Positions 35,211 through 44,459 of a stretch of 64,000 bases of DNA are shown one piece after another. The stretch's first letter is position 1. Every line of letters starts with the position of its first letter. The DNA is taken from contig NZ_DAIQRQ010000006.1 of assembly GCF_036786105.1 (NCBI RefSeq), positions 62,001 to 126,000 on the forward strand, given 5' to 3'. The notes beneath the pieces are model-generated. The model saw only the letters and a program-made list of their open reading frames with translations. It had not been told where the DNA came from and searched no databases. Made by a program: the position numbers and the translations under genes. The stretch is from Ohtaekwangia sp036786105 (lineage in GTDB: Bacteria; Bacteroidota; Bacteroidia; Cytophagales; Cyclobacteriaceae).

Positions 35211-38102
35211 ATGAATATTGACTCCCGATACTCCGAGAAGTTTGAAAGCAGACACATCGGCCCTGATGCACACCAGGTTGAGCAAATGCTGCAGGTTATA
35301 AAGGCTAAATCGATTGATGAACTGATCGATCAGACCATTCCTTCTGCCATCCGGTTAAAGAAGCCGTTGAACCTGCCGGCAGCCCAATCGGAATACCTGT
35401 TTCTGCAGAACTTCAAAAAACTGGCTTCTAAAAACAAAGTCTATAAATCATTTATCGGAACAGGCTATTACAACACCATCACTCCGGGAGTAATTCTGCG
35501 CAATATTCTCGAAAACCCGGGATGGTATACAGCCTACACGCCTTACCAGGCAGAGATTGCCCAGGGAAGACTGGAAGCGTTGATCAACTACCAGACCATG
35601 GTGATAGACCTTACCGGTATGCAAATTGCCAATGCCTCGTTGCTGGATGAAGGCACCGCAGCTGCTGAAGCCATGCACCTGCTCTATGCTTCGCGCAAAG
35701 CTTCCAAGAAGAACGCACATAAATTCTTTGTAGACCAACATACATTTCCGCAGACAATCGATCTGCTGAAGACACGCGCAACACCAATTGGTGTTGAACT
35801 TGTGGTTGGCGATATCAATACAGTAGATGTAACAGATGCCAACCTCTTCGCTGTATTTATTCAGAACCCGAACAACAACGGTGAGCTGAAAGACTATACA
35901 TCCTTCAATGCATCGGCACATGAGAAAGATGTGTTTGTTGTTATGGCAGCAGACATCATGAGCATGGTGCTGGCAAAATCTCCGGGCGAGATGGGCGCTG
36001 ATGTAGTGGTAGGTTCATCACAACGCTTCGGTGTACCGATGGGATTCGGCGGACCACACGCTGCATTCTTTGCCACCAAAGATGAATTCAAGCGCCAGAT
36101 GCCGGGAAGAATTATCGGAGCCTCTATCGATGCTTCCGGAAATTCAGGCTATCGCATGGCTTTACAAACACGTGAGCAACACATCCGCAGAGAGAAAGCC
36201 ACATCAAACATCTGTACTGCGCAGGTGCTACTTTCGGTAATGGCCGGTATGTATGCAGTATATCACGGTGCAGAAGGGCTAAAGAAAATTGCTGGTCGCA
36301 TTCATGGCCTCGCGCAATCGCTCGAAAACAATTTGAAAGCACTCGGACTGAAGCAAGTGAATGAAAATTACTTTGACACAATCAAAGTAGCCGTTACCGA
36401 TAAAAAAGCTGTAGAGCGTGAAGCGCTGAAACGCGAAATAAACTTCCGTTACTTTACCGATAACCACATCGGTATATCGCTTGATGAAACAACATCGGTT
36501 GAAGATATAGCCGTTATCGCAGAAATCTTTGCTGCCGCTGAAGGCAAGAAGCTCACACATGCTTCCTCTAACGGACAGCAACTGCACTGGCCTGCTGCAC
36601 TGGTTAGAAAATCGGCATTCTTAACACATCCGGTTTTCAACATGCATCACTCCGAGCACGAGATGCTGCGCTATATCAAGCGTCTCGAAAATAAAGATCT
36701 TTCTATGGTACACTCGATGATCTCGTTGGGATCATGTACCATGAAATTGAACGCTACAGCTGAAATGATGCCGGTAACCTGGCCGGAAATTGGAAATATA
36801 CATCCGTTCGCTCCTGCCGATCAGACACAAGGCTATACGGAGCTTACTACCAACCTGGAGAACTGGCTGAAAGAGATCACCGGATTTACCGGTGTATCCT
36901 TGCAACCCAACAGTGGTGCACAAGGCGAATATGCAGGGCTGATGATAATCCGCGCGTACCATGAAGATCGCGGTGATGCCCATCGCACAATATCGCTTAT
37001 ACCGGCATCCGCACACGGCACCAATCCTGCCAGCGCTGTGATGGCGGGTATGGATGTGGTTGTGGTAAAATCAGATGAAGAAGGCAAGATCGATGTAGCT
37101 GATCTGAAAGCAAAAGCAGAGCAGTATAAAGATAAGCTCTCCTGCCTCATGGTAACATATCCGTCTACGCACGGGGTATTTGAAGAGTCTATTATGGAGA
37201 TCTGCGAAACCATTCACGCCAATGGCGGGCTGGTATATATGGACGGTGCCAACATGAATGCACAGGTAGGTCTTACTTCGCCTGCTACCATCGGTGCTGA
37301 CGTTTGCCACCTGAACCTGCACAAAACATTTTGTATACCACACGGTGGTGGTGGCCCCGGCATGGGACCTATCTGCTGCAACGATAAACTGAAAGCTTAT
37401 TTGCCTGGCCATGCCGTTGTAAAAACGGGAGGAGATAAAGCGATCAGCGCGGTATCGGCTGCTCCGTGGGGAAGCGCCAGCATCCTTACTATTTCGTATG
37501 CCTATATCGCTATGATGGGGGGTGATGGACTTACCAATGCAACGCGTTATGCGATCCTGAACGCCAACTATATCAAAAATCGCCTGGAAGGGCATTACAA
37601 GATATTGTATACCGGCACCAAAGGTCGTTGCGCGCACGAGATGATCGTAGACTGCCGCGACTTCAAGAAAGCTGGTATAGAAGTGGAAGATATAGCGAAG
37701 CGTTTGATGGACTATGGATTTCACGCGCCAACCGTTTCATTCCCCGTAGCCGGCACGTTAATGATTGAGCCTACCGAGAGCGAACCGAAAGAAGAACTCG
37801 ATCGCTTTGTAGATGCCCTGATTGAGATACGCAACGAAATACGCGAAATAGAAGAAGGCAAAGCCGATAAAGAGCAAAATGTGCTGAAGCATGCGCCGCA
37901 TACAGCAGCCGTTATTACCGCCGATGAATGGACTCGTCCATATAGCCGGAGCAAAGCTGCCTATCCGCTGCCGTTTGTACGGGAAGCGAAATTCTGGCCC
38001 AGCGTAAGCCGCGTAGACAACGCCTATGGCGACCGTAACCTGGTTTGCAGCTGTCTGCCAATAGAAGAATATACTTCCAAAGAAGAGTCTGTTACCGCTT
38101 AA
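35211..38102 (+). CDS. gcvP: Glycine dehydrogenase (aminomethyl-transferring), glycine cleavage P protein
   Basis: This is the fused single-chain P protein of 963 residues with two PLP-fold halves. The N-terminal half starts FESRHIGPD and includes YTPYQAEIAQGRLEALINYQ. The C-terminal half contains SLGSCTMKLN and the PLP lysine Lys705 in HLNLHKTFCIPHGGGGPG. It decarboxylates glycine and transfers the aminomethyl group to GcvH-bound lipoate. It lies about 3.5 kb from gcvH-lipA with two unrelated genes between them. A terminator follows. Confidence 0.97.
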   Translation: MNIDSRYSEKFESRHIGPDAHQVEQMLQVIKAKSIDELIDQTIPSAIRLKKPLNLPAAQSEYLFLQNFKKLASKNKVYKSFIGTGYYNTITPGVILRNILENPGWYTAYTPYQAEIAQGRLEALINYQTMVIDLTGMQIANASLLDEGTAAAEAMHLLYASRKASKKNAHKFFVDQHTFPQTIDLLKTRATPIGVELVVGDINTVDVTDANLFAVFIQNPNNNGELKDYTSFNASAHEKDVFVVMAADIMSMVLAKSPGEMGADVVVGSSQRFGVPMGFGGPHAAFFATKDEFKRQMPGRIIGASIDASGNSGYRMALQTREQHIRREKATSNICTAQVLLSVMAGMYAVYHGAEGLKKIAGRIHGLAQSLENNLKALGLKQVNENYFDTIKVAVTDKKAVEREALKREINFRYFTDNHIGISLDETTSVEDIAVIAEIFAAAEGKKLTHASSNGQQLHWPAALVRKSAFLTHPVFNMHHSEHEMLRYIKRLENKDLSMVHSMISLGSCTMKLNATAEMMPVTWPEIGNIHPFAPADQTQGYTELTTNLENWLKEITGFTGVSLQPNSGAQGEYAGLMIIRAYHEDRGDAHRTISLIPASAHGTNPASAVMAGMDVVVVKSDEEGKIDVADLKAKAEQYKDKLSCLMVTYPSTHGVFEESIMEICETIHANGGLVYMDGANMNAQVGLTSPATIGADVCHLNLHKTFCIPHGGGGPGMGPICCNDKLKAYLPGHAVVKTGGDKAISAVSAAPWGSASILTISYAYIAMMGGDGLTNATRYAILNANYIKNRLEGHYKILYTGTKGRCAHEMIVDCRDFKKAGIEVEDIAKRLMDYGFHAPTVSFPVAGTLMIEPTESEPKEELDRFVDALIEIRNEIREIEEGKADKEQNVLKHAPHTAAVITADEWTRPYSRSKAAYPLPFVREAKFWPSVSRVDNAYGDRNLVCSCLPIEEYTSKEESVTA

Positions 38103-38119
38103 CGAAACGCTCTTCGCTG

Positions 38120-38156
38120 AAAAAAGCCTCTGCACTCCGTGCAGAGGCTTTTTTTT
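38120..38156. terminator. Strong bidirectional terminator after gcvP
   Basis: AAAAAAGCCTCTGCAC (38120-38135) pairs perfectly with GTGCAGAGGCTTTTTT (38139-38154) around a three-base loop, with A and T tracts on either side. It begins 17 bases past the gcvP stop. Confidence 0.93.
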
Positions 38157-38235
38157 ATTTAACATAAACTTGATCCGGTAAAGCGCTGTCCTTTCGTATA
38201 AAAAGTGAGTATATTTAGCATATACCCTACCTGTA

Positions 38236-39897
38236 TTGGAGGCTCCTGTAACTGATATTGACCGTCAACGGCTCCCCTGGTGGGCCTGGCTGCTTACAGC
38301 TATGATATTGCATGCCGGCACGCAAATCTCTCTTTTGTTTAAATACTCGCAAGGTGTTACCGACTATTACTTGCCCACAGCGTTATCGCTTGTGCTGATA
38401 CAATGGTGGGGACCACGCGTTGTATTGCCCATTCTATACCTCAATTCAACACTCAGCACATATCTCTGGGGTATACCTGCCGACCAGTGGTACGAATGGC
38501 CGGTATATGCTTTGCCCGAAACAGGCTTTACGTTTCTGGGCTGGCTCCTCTTCCGAAAAATATACCGCGGCAAATACTGGCTTCCAGATATAAAAAACTT
38601 GTTGGCATTTCTGTTTCTCGGCGCATTGATTCCTTTGATCATTGAAATTTTTAGTCTGCAGCTGCTACTTACCTATCTGGGCGAGCAAACGTGGGAAGCT
38701 TTCTGGCCGTTAGCGAGACGTAACGCGCTGGGAGAATTTACTTCGAGTTTTGGTCTGGCCTTGCCATTACTATATTATGGCTCATACTTTATGCAAAAGG
38801 GTAACCTTCTTTATGAGCGACCTGAAAGTATACCCTCTTCTTACCTGCTAAACCGCTATCAACGGATTGAGCTTGCAGGAATATACATTCTTCTCCTGCT
38901 CCTGGTATTCAACATCGATTTCGAAAAATTCTGGTATATCTACGGATTACTGTCGCTATATATAGCCATTCGGTTCGGGTTTGGGCCCGTGGCTTTTACC
39001 AATTACTATATATTTCTGATCACCTATATCATTCCCAGGCTCTTCACGCAGTTTGGCTATAAACCCATCGGGCAGGAACAAAACCTCGATGTAACCAATA
39101 TACTGTTGGGTGCAAGCCTGCTGCTTGTATTTGCAGCCGTAGTGGGCCGCGTTATTACCGATCTGAAAATTGCAGAAATCAGATTACAACAACAGAACCA
39201 CGAGCTGGATCAGATCAACAAAGAACTCGACAGGTTTGTCTATAGCGTTTCGCACGATCTTACAGCACCGTTAAAATCAATTCTCGGACTTGTTAACATC
39301 AGCCGCCTGGCACATGAGCCCGCCGATGTATCACATTATTTAAGCCGCATAGAACAAAGCGTGCACAAGCTTGAAATATTTATATCGGAAGTACTCGACT
39401 ACTCCAAGAACAAGCGGCAAGAGCCCGACATGGAGCAAATAAAATTACTGGAGCTCTGCACGGAAATAATACAGAACATTCGCAACGTAGAAGATTTTGG
39501 CAATATCAACATCGATCTTTCCAACCTGCGCCACCAGGAAATTAAACAAGATAAAATGCGGCTGAGCATCATTTTGCATAACCTGCTAACCAACGCCATC
39601 AAATTTCAGAAACGCATACCCGAGCATCAACCTTATATACGTATATCCACCCGCAAATCTTTTGAGAAAGTTATCATCGAGATAGAAGACAACGGCGAAG
39701 GTATACCTCCTGGTGTGCAGGATAAGATTTTTAATATGTTCTATAGAGGCACCGAAAAATCCAGCGGCTCCGGGCTGGGCCTCTACATAGCCAAGGAAGC
39801 CGCCAGCCGCATGCAAGGCAACATCTATGTGCAATCAGAATACGGCAAAGGCTCTGTGTTTATTATTGAATTGAAGGAACATGTGGTTAGCTATTGA
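38236..39897 (+). CDS. Orphan sensor histidine kinase with MASE1-like membrane domain
   Basis: The 553-residue protein has an N-terminal integral membrane sensor of about eight segments up to residue 312 (QISLLFKYSQGVTDYYLPTALSL at the start), resembling MASE1. A short coiled coil (RLQQQNHELDQINKELDRF) leads to the kinase core. The phospho-acceptor is His340 in VSHDLTAPLKSI, followed by an N box (LHNLLTNAIKFQ) and G boxes (EDNGEGIP, GSGLGLYIAKEA). The start appears to be TTG at 38236, because no ATG precedes the first membrane helix after the upstream in-frame stop. No response regulator is adjacent. Confidence 0.9.
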   Translation: MEAPVTDIDRQRLPWWAWLLTAMILHAGTQISLLFKYSQGVTDYYLPTALSLVLIQWWGPRVVLPILYLNSTLSTYLWGIPADQWYEWPVYALPETGFTFLGWLLFRKIYRGKYWLPDIKNLLAFLFLGALIPLIIEIFSLQLLLTYLGEQTWEAFWPLARRNALGEFTSSFGLALPLLYYGSYFMQKGNLLYERPESIPSSYLLNRYQRIELAGIYILLLLLVFNIDFEKFWYIYGLLSLYIAIRFGFGPVAFTNYYIFLITYIIPRLFTQFGYKPIGQEQNLDVTNILLGASLLLVFAAVVGRVITDLKIAEIRLQQQNHELDQINKELDRFVYSVSHDLTAPLKSILGLVNISRLAHEPADVSHYLSRIEQSVHKLEIFISEVLDYSKNKRQEPDMEQIKLLELCTEIIQNIRNVEDFGNINIDLSNLRHQEIKQDKMRLSIILHNLLTNAIKFQKRIPEHQPYIRISTRKSFEKVIIEIEDNGEGIPPGVQDKIFNMFYRGTEKSSGSGLGLYIAKEAASRMQGNIYVQSEYGKGSVFIIELKEHVVSY

Positions 39898-39901
39898 ACT
39901 T

Positions 39902-39982
39902 GATAGCAGCGCATCGCTATCCGTTACAGGTTAAATCGTTAACAGTCCCTTCGGATAACGATTAACAGATAACGTGTAACGG
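39902..39982. repeat. Word-built inverted repeat after the MASE1-like kinase gene
   Basis: CCGTTACA (39921-39928) faces TGTAACGG (39975-39982); inside, ATCGTTA (39935-39941) faces TAACGAT (39956-39962). A smaller GATAGC/GCTATC hairpin lies at 39902-39921. There is no T run. Its GTTA-type words resemble the element at 31767-31800. Confidence 0.8.
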
Positions 39983-40055
39983 CAACACCTCCTGTCGGCA
40001 CGAAGTTTTCTGCTAGTAATTTTTCTAGTAGGTTTGAACTACAAAGCATTAAAAA

Positions 40056-40532
40056 ATGAGATCAACCTTTTCACGAATATTGCTCGCTATATTTCTGTTC
40101 ATCCTCGCCAGCAGTGTGAATGCACAAAAGAAAATGGCTTATAAAGGATTTCCATCCCTGGTGTGGCCCAAGCTTTACAATATCACATTTGTAAAAACAC
40201 AAGATCGCCTGGGCGAAGTAGATAAACCCGTTTTTACTGATGCTGTAAAAGCATTGAATGGGAAGCAAATTACTCTGCCCGGTTATATGGTTCCTTTTGA
40301 AAACGGTATGAAAGGAAATCATTTTATGTTATCGTCACTCCCGCTCAATGCATGTTTCTTCTGCGGTGTAGGTGGTCCCGAAACGGTGGTGGAAGTATTC
40401 AGCACCAAGCCCATTGCCTATACAGAGAAGCCCATCGAGATACAAGGCAAGCTGATGCTGAACGACCGCAATCCGGATCAGATGATTTATATTGTCGAAA
40501 ATGCAGAAGTACTCGGCGAAGCCGGACTATAG
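40056..40532 (+). CDS. Small secreted protein with CFFCG motif (DUF3299-like), paralogue A
   Basis: This 158-residue protein has a signal peptide (ending SSVNA-Q at about residue 24). The mature part contains NGKQITLPGYMVPFE, then FMLSSLPLNACFFCGVGGPETVVEV and GKLMLNDRNPD. It resembles the DUF3299 group of exported proteins, which have a small beta-barrel-like domain, but the CFFCG-x-x-GPETVVEV motif is distinctive. A clear paralogue is at 46710-47135. The two cysteines could bind a metal or form a disulfide. The function is unknown to me. Confidence 0.78.
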   Translation: MRSTFSRILLAIFLFILASSVNAQKKMAYKGFPSLVWPKLYNITFVKTQDRLGEVDKPVFTDAVKALNGKQITLPGYMVPFENGMKGNHFMLSSLPLNACFFCGVGGPETVVEVFSTKPIAYTEKPIEIQGKLMLNDRNPDQMIYIVENAEVLGEAGL

Positions 40533-40576
40533 CGTATACTCCGTGAAATATCTTTGAAGATGTAAATCAAAATATC

Positions 40577-41422
40577 ATGAAAAAGTCCCTCTTCTTTGTA
40601 ATATCAATCTTTGCTATCCTTCAGGTTTCTGCCCAGGAATTTAAAAATAAAGATCTCCAGTCGTTGGTAGAGGCCGAGCGGGCATTTAGCAGGCAGGCAA
40701 AAGAAAAAAATACCCGCGATGCATTTCTAGCCAACATCACCGATGAATCCATCGGGTTCTATACCAATACAACCAAGATGAAAGAACATTGGGAGAAAAC
40801 GCCAGCCGGTACGGAGTGGCTATACTGGGTGCCGGTATATGCCGACATTGCTGCTTCGGGCGACTTTGGTTATACCACTGGGCCCTGGAGTTACCACATT
40901 ACAAAATCAGATAAAGCCACGGCCTTTGGAGAGTATATCACCGTATGGAAGAAACAGCCTGATGGTCGCTGGAAAATATTGATCGATGCAGGCACGAGTC
41001 ACGACAGTTACCCAGTAGATGGTCATGAAGTAAAAACATCTTCCCTTGCTCCGCAGCCTTCGAAAAAGGGCAACAAGAATTTTCTTGATGAGTTAACGGA
41101 GCAGGAAGCTTCCTTCGCTAAAGAAGTACCCGCCGATGGATTGAAAGCGTTTACACACCATGCTTCCTCTGAAGTGCGTTTCTACCGGAAGGGGCACCTT
41201 CCGCTTACCACGGTGGAGGATATTTGTAAATCATCGGATGTGATTACGTATACACCTATGGGTACACAAGTATCTTCGAGTGGCGACCTGGGATTTTCGT
41301 ATGGCAGAGTTACCGTTGTAAAACACGAAGATGGCTCGCAGAACACAAACTCATCCAACTACCTGCGCATCTGGAAAAAAGAGAAGGACACCTGGAAAAT
41401 TGTGATCGATCTGATCAACTGA
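40577..41422 (+). CDS. Secreted protein with two NTF2-like (DUF4440/SnoaL-type) domains
   Basis: The 281-residue protein has a signal peptide (MKKSLFFVISIFAILQVSAQ). Two repeated domains follow, each starting with a helix (LQSLVEAERAFSRQAKEKNT; LTEQEASFAKEVPADGLKAF) and ending with paired strands (FGEYITVWKKQPDGRWKILID; NYLRIWKKEKDTWKIVIDL). Each half fits a DUF4440-like cone fold, with motifs such as GDFGYTTGPW and GDLGFSYGRV matching between halves. Such proteins are often small-molecule-binding or periplasmic enzymes of unknown substrate. It lies 44 bases after paralogue A and may be cotranscribed with it. Confidence 0.85.
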   Translation: MKKSLFFVISIFAILQVSAQEFKNKDLQSLVEAERAFSRQAKEKNTRDAFLANITDESIGFYTNTTKMKEHWEKTPAGTEWLYWVPVYADIAASGDFGYTTGPWSYHITKSDKATAFGEYITVWKKQPDGRWKILIDAGTSHDSYPVDGHEVKTSSLAPQPSKKGNKNFLDELTEQEASFAKEVPADGLKAFTHHASSEVRFYRKGHLPLTTVEDICKSSDVITYTPMGTQVSSSGDLGFSYGRVTVVKHEDGSQNTNSSNYLRIWKKEKDTWKIVIDLIN

Positions 41423-41426
41423 TATA

Positions 41427-42347
41427 CTATAAAACCTTTCGGATGCCCAGGTTGAAGGTCTTCCACTGATTGCTGTTCTCGCCTGAGAAAACATTGCTGT
41501 AAAAGAGATTCACGGTAAACATGGTATTGAACTGATACTGCATTCCAACACCATAGGTAAAATATTGACGTGTATGATCAAAGTTATAGTCCCAGCTGTT
41601 GGTCATGCCGATGAGGGCAAACGGAAATATATGTTTCGTCATCAGGTATGAAGCAAATACATTTATGGGGTTCGTAAAGTCGGCATTGGCTCTTGCATCG
41701 CGAAAGCGAACCAACAGATCGGCCTGAATAAACAGAAACATCTTGCGACTGATCAGATAATTATACAGCAACTGCGTATTGAGCGCGTAGCGGTTATCGC
41801 CCAGAAATATACTTTGATTACTCCCGGCACTCATCGGAATATAAAAAGTCTGCTGCACCACAAAGTTGGGCGTTGCAAAAGGAAGATAGCGTGCACGTAT
41901 GCCAATCGATGTAATAGCACGCTCATATTGAATCAAGCCTTTGCTATCATTACCAAATACTTTCATGGGCGAGCTCCTGGCTTCAATATCTTGCCGGCCG
42001 GTACGATACGAAAAATCAAGTCCAACATTAAAGCGTCCTGATTTTGCAATACCATGCGTTACCTGCAATGTATTGATGAAATAAGTATACCGCTGATTCA
42101 TGCTGAGCGAAACATGGTCTACCGTAAAGTACGTATTGGTTGTGAGCAATGCATTGGAAAGTATAACCTCGGTATAGCTCTTTGGCATCATTACAGAAGA
42201 TACTGCCGGTGTAATGCGATCGCCTACCAGCAGCGAATCATAGGCGTTACGTCTCTCCGCAGTTTGCGCCTGCACATCATTCAGTATACAGCATGTGCAT
42301 ATACTAACAACGGTTGCAAGCATTTTATAAAATCGTATCATGGGCAT
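41427..42347 (-). CDS. Putative outer-membrane beta-barrel protein
   Basis: This 306-residue protein has an N-terminal signal (ending NDVQAQ at about residue 28), followed by alternating amphipathic strands: TYFTVDHVSLSMNQRYTYF, GRFNVGLDFSYRTGRQ, YFTYGVGMQYQFN, FTVNLFYSNVF and FNLGIRKVL. This pattern suggests a barrel of about ten to twelve strands. I cannot name a family. Its first codons overlap the 3' end of the IPT/TIG lipoprotein gene by ten bases, so they form an operon. The downstream end is only four bases from the convergent NTF2-like gene. Confidence 0.78.
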   Translation of the reverse strand: MPMIRFYKMLATVVSICTCCILNDVQAQTAERRNAYDSLLVGDRITPAVSSVMMPKSYTEVILSNALLTTNTYFTVDHVSLSMNQRYTYFINTLQVTHGIAKSGRFNVGLDFSYRTGRQDIEARSSPMKVFGNDSKGLIQYERAITSIGIRARYLPFATPNFVVQQTFYIPMSAGSNQSIFLGDNRYALNTQLLYNYLISRKMFLFIQADLLVRFRDARANADFTNPINVFASYLMTKHIFPFALIGMTNSWDYNFDHTRQYFTYGVGMQYQFNTMFTVNLFYSNVFSGENSNQWKTFNLGIRKVL

Positions 42348-43345
42348 TCAAAATCTTTTACATCCAAAGTCAATTGTTTTCCTGATTGTGTAGAGATCAA
42401 CGTCATGTGGTGGTAACAGTACTTCTTCAGATCAGTGTTATAAACAGTAGGTGCTGTCCATACCCCCACATAGCGCACGCTGTTTACCGTAAATTCTATA
42501 TAATTATTCATCACACCGTCCACAACGGCTTGATCATAGATACCAGTACCTTCGGCATCATTTGAATTGTTTCTGAAATTCACAGAAAGTGTACCATCAC
42601 CGTTGTCGCTTAACAAAAATGTTTCATTGCCATCCAGCTCAAAAGGATTATCCCACTGATTGGATATAGGAGGCACATAGCCCGATGGTAAAGATGTAAC
42701 CGTAGCACCATTTACCAGCGATGCACCGCCGGCCACGTCTGGTTGTGTACTTACTACTTCAAAAGATTTTCCTTCTGATGTACCCTTCGAAGTTTTTACC
42801 TTCACAGCGTAATTGCCCACAGTCAGATCAGACGGAATAATAACCGTAACCACTTTCGATGTAGCAGTAGCTATATTTGCCTCGGTGCCTCCAAACATCA
42901 CAATGGATGCGGTTGACAAATTTTTACCACGCAGCAACAAAAGTTGATCCGTAATATTTTTCGTAGCGACTACTTCGTCAATAACAGGATCGGTTAGCGG
43001 ATCAACGGGCTTTGTTTCCAATACAGTAAAGGCCATCGTGGCAGAAGTACCGCCATCGGCTACTACGGCTACCGTTGTGTTGCCGGGCGTGAGTCCTGCG
43101 GGCACAACGGTAAGAATCTCATCATCTTTTTTGGTTACGATTGATGATTCCGCAGTACCAAACAACACCTTGGAAGCGGTAGCAAAATTCTTCCCTTTAA
43201 TATATACCTCATCACCTACCTGACCATCTGCCGGCACAAGCTGTGTGATTTCCGGTTTCGCCTTCTCAGGTTCACTGCACGTTGAGAGCGTTAGTATCAA
43301 CCCTGTAAGCATGAAACCCTTTCCTATTCCAAGTATAGCTTTCAT
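42338..43345 (-). CDS. Lipoprotein with two IPT/TIG domains
   Basis: This 335-residue lipoprotein (lipobox LSTC at Cys23) has two tandem IPT/TIG immunoglobulin-like domains at about residues 30-110 and 115-200. The repeats are visible as GDEVYIKGKNFATASKVLFG and LLLRGKNLSTASIVMFG, each followed by VTVIIPS- or VVPAGLT-type strands and G-x-T-type turns. The C-terminal third is a separate beta domain with no recognised family. It is probably anchored at the cell surface. A 60-bp relic of its own 3' end lies just upstream (43363-43422), suggesting a former tandem copy. Confidence 0.88.
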   Translation of the reverse strand: MKAILGIGKGFMLTGLILTLSTCSEPEKAKPEITQLVPADGQVGDEVYIKGKNFATASKVLFGTAESSIVTKKDDEILTVVPAGLTPGNTTVAVVADGGTSATMAFTVLETKPVDPLTDPVIDEVVATKNITDQLLLLRGKNLSTASIVMFGGTEANIATATSKVVTVIIPSDLTVGNYAVKVKTSKGTSEGKSFEVVSTQPDVAGGASLVNGATVTSLPSGYVPPISNQWDNPFELDGNETFLLSDNGDGTLSVNFRNNSNDAEGTGIYDQAVVDGVMNNYIEFTVNSVRYVGVWTAPTVYNTDLKKYCYHHMTLISTQSGKQLTLDVKDFECP

Positions 43346-43362
43346 ATTATGAATTTTATTGA

Positions 43363-43422
43363 CACTTCAATCTTTTACACGCAGCATTGTTTTCCCGACT
43401 CGTAGAGATCAAGCGCCATTTA
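43363..43422 (-). pseudogene. Relic of the 3' end of an IPT/TIG lipoprotein gene
   Basis: Three blocks, TCTTTTACA, ATTGTTTTCC and GTAGAGATCAA, occur in the same order here and at 42353-42402 inside the end of the IPT/TIG gene, with small indels between them. The relic sits between the stop of the coiled-coil gene and the start of the lipoprotein gene. It no longer has a continuous frame. The simplest explanation is a deleted tandem duplicate. Confidence 0.75.
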
Positions 43423-43427
43423 TTCTG

Positions 43428-44294
43428 TTAGTCTTGACTTAAGTCGTATAAAATACGGTTGGCCCTTCGCTCCAACTCCTGCAACCGCTTATCGAGTCTG
43501 ATTACTTCTTCGCCTATATCTTTCGTCAATTCACGTTTCACTTCTCCTGGCCGCTTTACCCGGTTGTTGACGATATCGTTAATGGTGGTAACTTTTTGAT
43601 TGAGCGTAAGAATATTTACGCTATGCGTTTCGCCCAGCGCATAGTCCATCAGGTTTTTAAATTCCAGTGTCATCACATCGCGCTTCCAAAACATGCTCAC
43701 ATATTTCTCATAGGTGAGGCGCTCCTTATTCAGCTTTTCAAACGCACGATTGTATTGTTCCATCGCATCGCTGAGTTTAGCCAGCGCCTGCCGACTCTCC
43801 AGTGCCTGTGGAATTAAAAATTGAAAAGCGTCTTTCAGATCTTTCGCTTCGTTGATATAGTCGGTAACGGTATTTGATATTTCAGGATAGGCTTCGTCTT
43901 TACTGGTAATGGCAACACTACGATTCGTCATTACGATCGTAGAATTCATTTCAGAAACTTTCGATTTAATGAGCGCACGTACTTCAAATATATATTCGCC
44001 CACGAAGGTGTCTACATCTTTTAACACATCCCAGATAATAACACGATCGGCTCCGGGCGTCACAGCATTGCCTATACCATTACCACTTACATGTTGAAGT
44101 GCCTGTGCGTATTGATCTTTGGAACAATACAGGGCTACTTCAAATACCTGGTCGTCTTTAAAATCTTCGATGTTATAATGAACAAGAATTTTGGTACCAA
44201 CGGCTTGCGGAATAATGCTGGTGATACGCTGCGCATATATAGCATGGTTAATGCACGCCATGATGCAGGCAAACACAGAGAGAGTAGTTTTCAT
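43428..44294 (-). CDS. Secreted beta-sandwich plus coiled-coil protein, unknown function
   Basis: The ATG at 44294 gives 288 residues with a signal peptide (MKTTLSVFACIMACINHAIYAQ). Residues of about 25-115 form beta strands (TKILVHYNIED, QVFEVALYCSKD, RVIIWDVLKDVDTF) like a fibronectin-type domain I recall from Bacteroidota surface proteins, sometimes with caspase-like ones. The rest is largely helical with heptad patterns, ending in a charged coiled coil (EEVIRLDKRLQELERRANRIL). It is divergent from the caspase-like gene, which suggests joint function or regulation but does not prove it. Confidence 0.78.
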   Translation of the reverse strand: MKTTLSVFACIMACINHAIYAQRITSIIPQAVGTKILVHYNIEDFKDDQVFEVALYCSKDQYAQALQHVSGNGIGNAVTPGADRVIIWDVLKDVDTFVGEYIFEVRALIKSKVSEMNSTIVMTNRSVAITSKDEAYPEISNTVTDYINEAKDLKDAFQFLIPQALESRQALAKLSDAMEQYNRAFEKLNKERLTYEKYVSMFWKRDVMTLEFKNLMDYALGETHSVNILTLNQKVTTINDIVNNRVKRPGEVKRELTKDIGEEVIRLDKRLQELERRANRILYDLSQD

Positions 44295-44459
44295 ACCAAC
44301 AGAGACAGGGTCATTTAAAGTTACCCATTTGGAGGTTTGCAAAAAATGATTTTAGTAAATTTCATCTTGAAAATAATTCCATGTGGTGTGCAACCTCCTT
44401 CGCGTAAAGCAAAGCTGGCTAACGTTTTCCGCATGGCTACCCAAAACCCTTCTCTTTGC

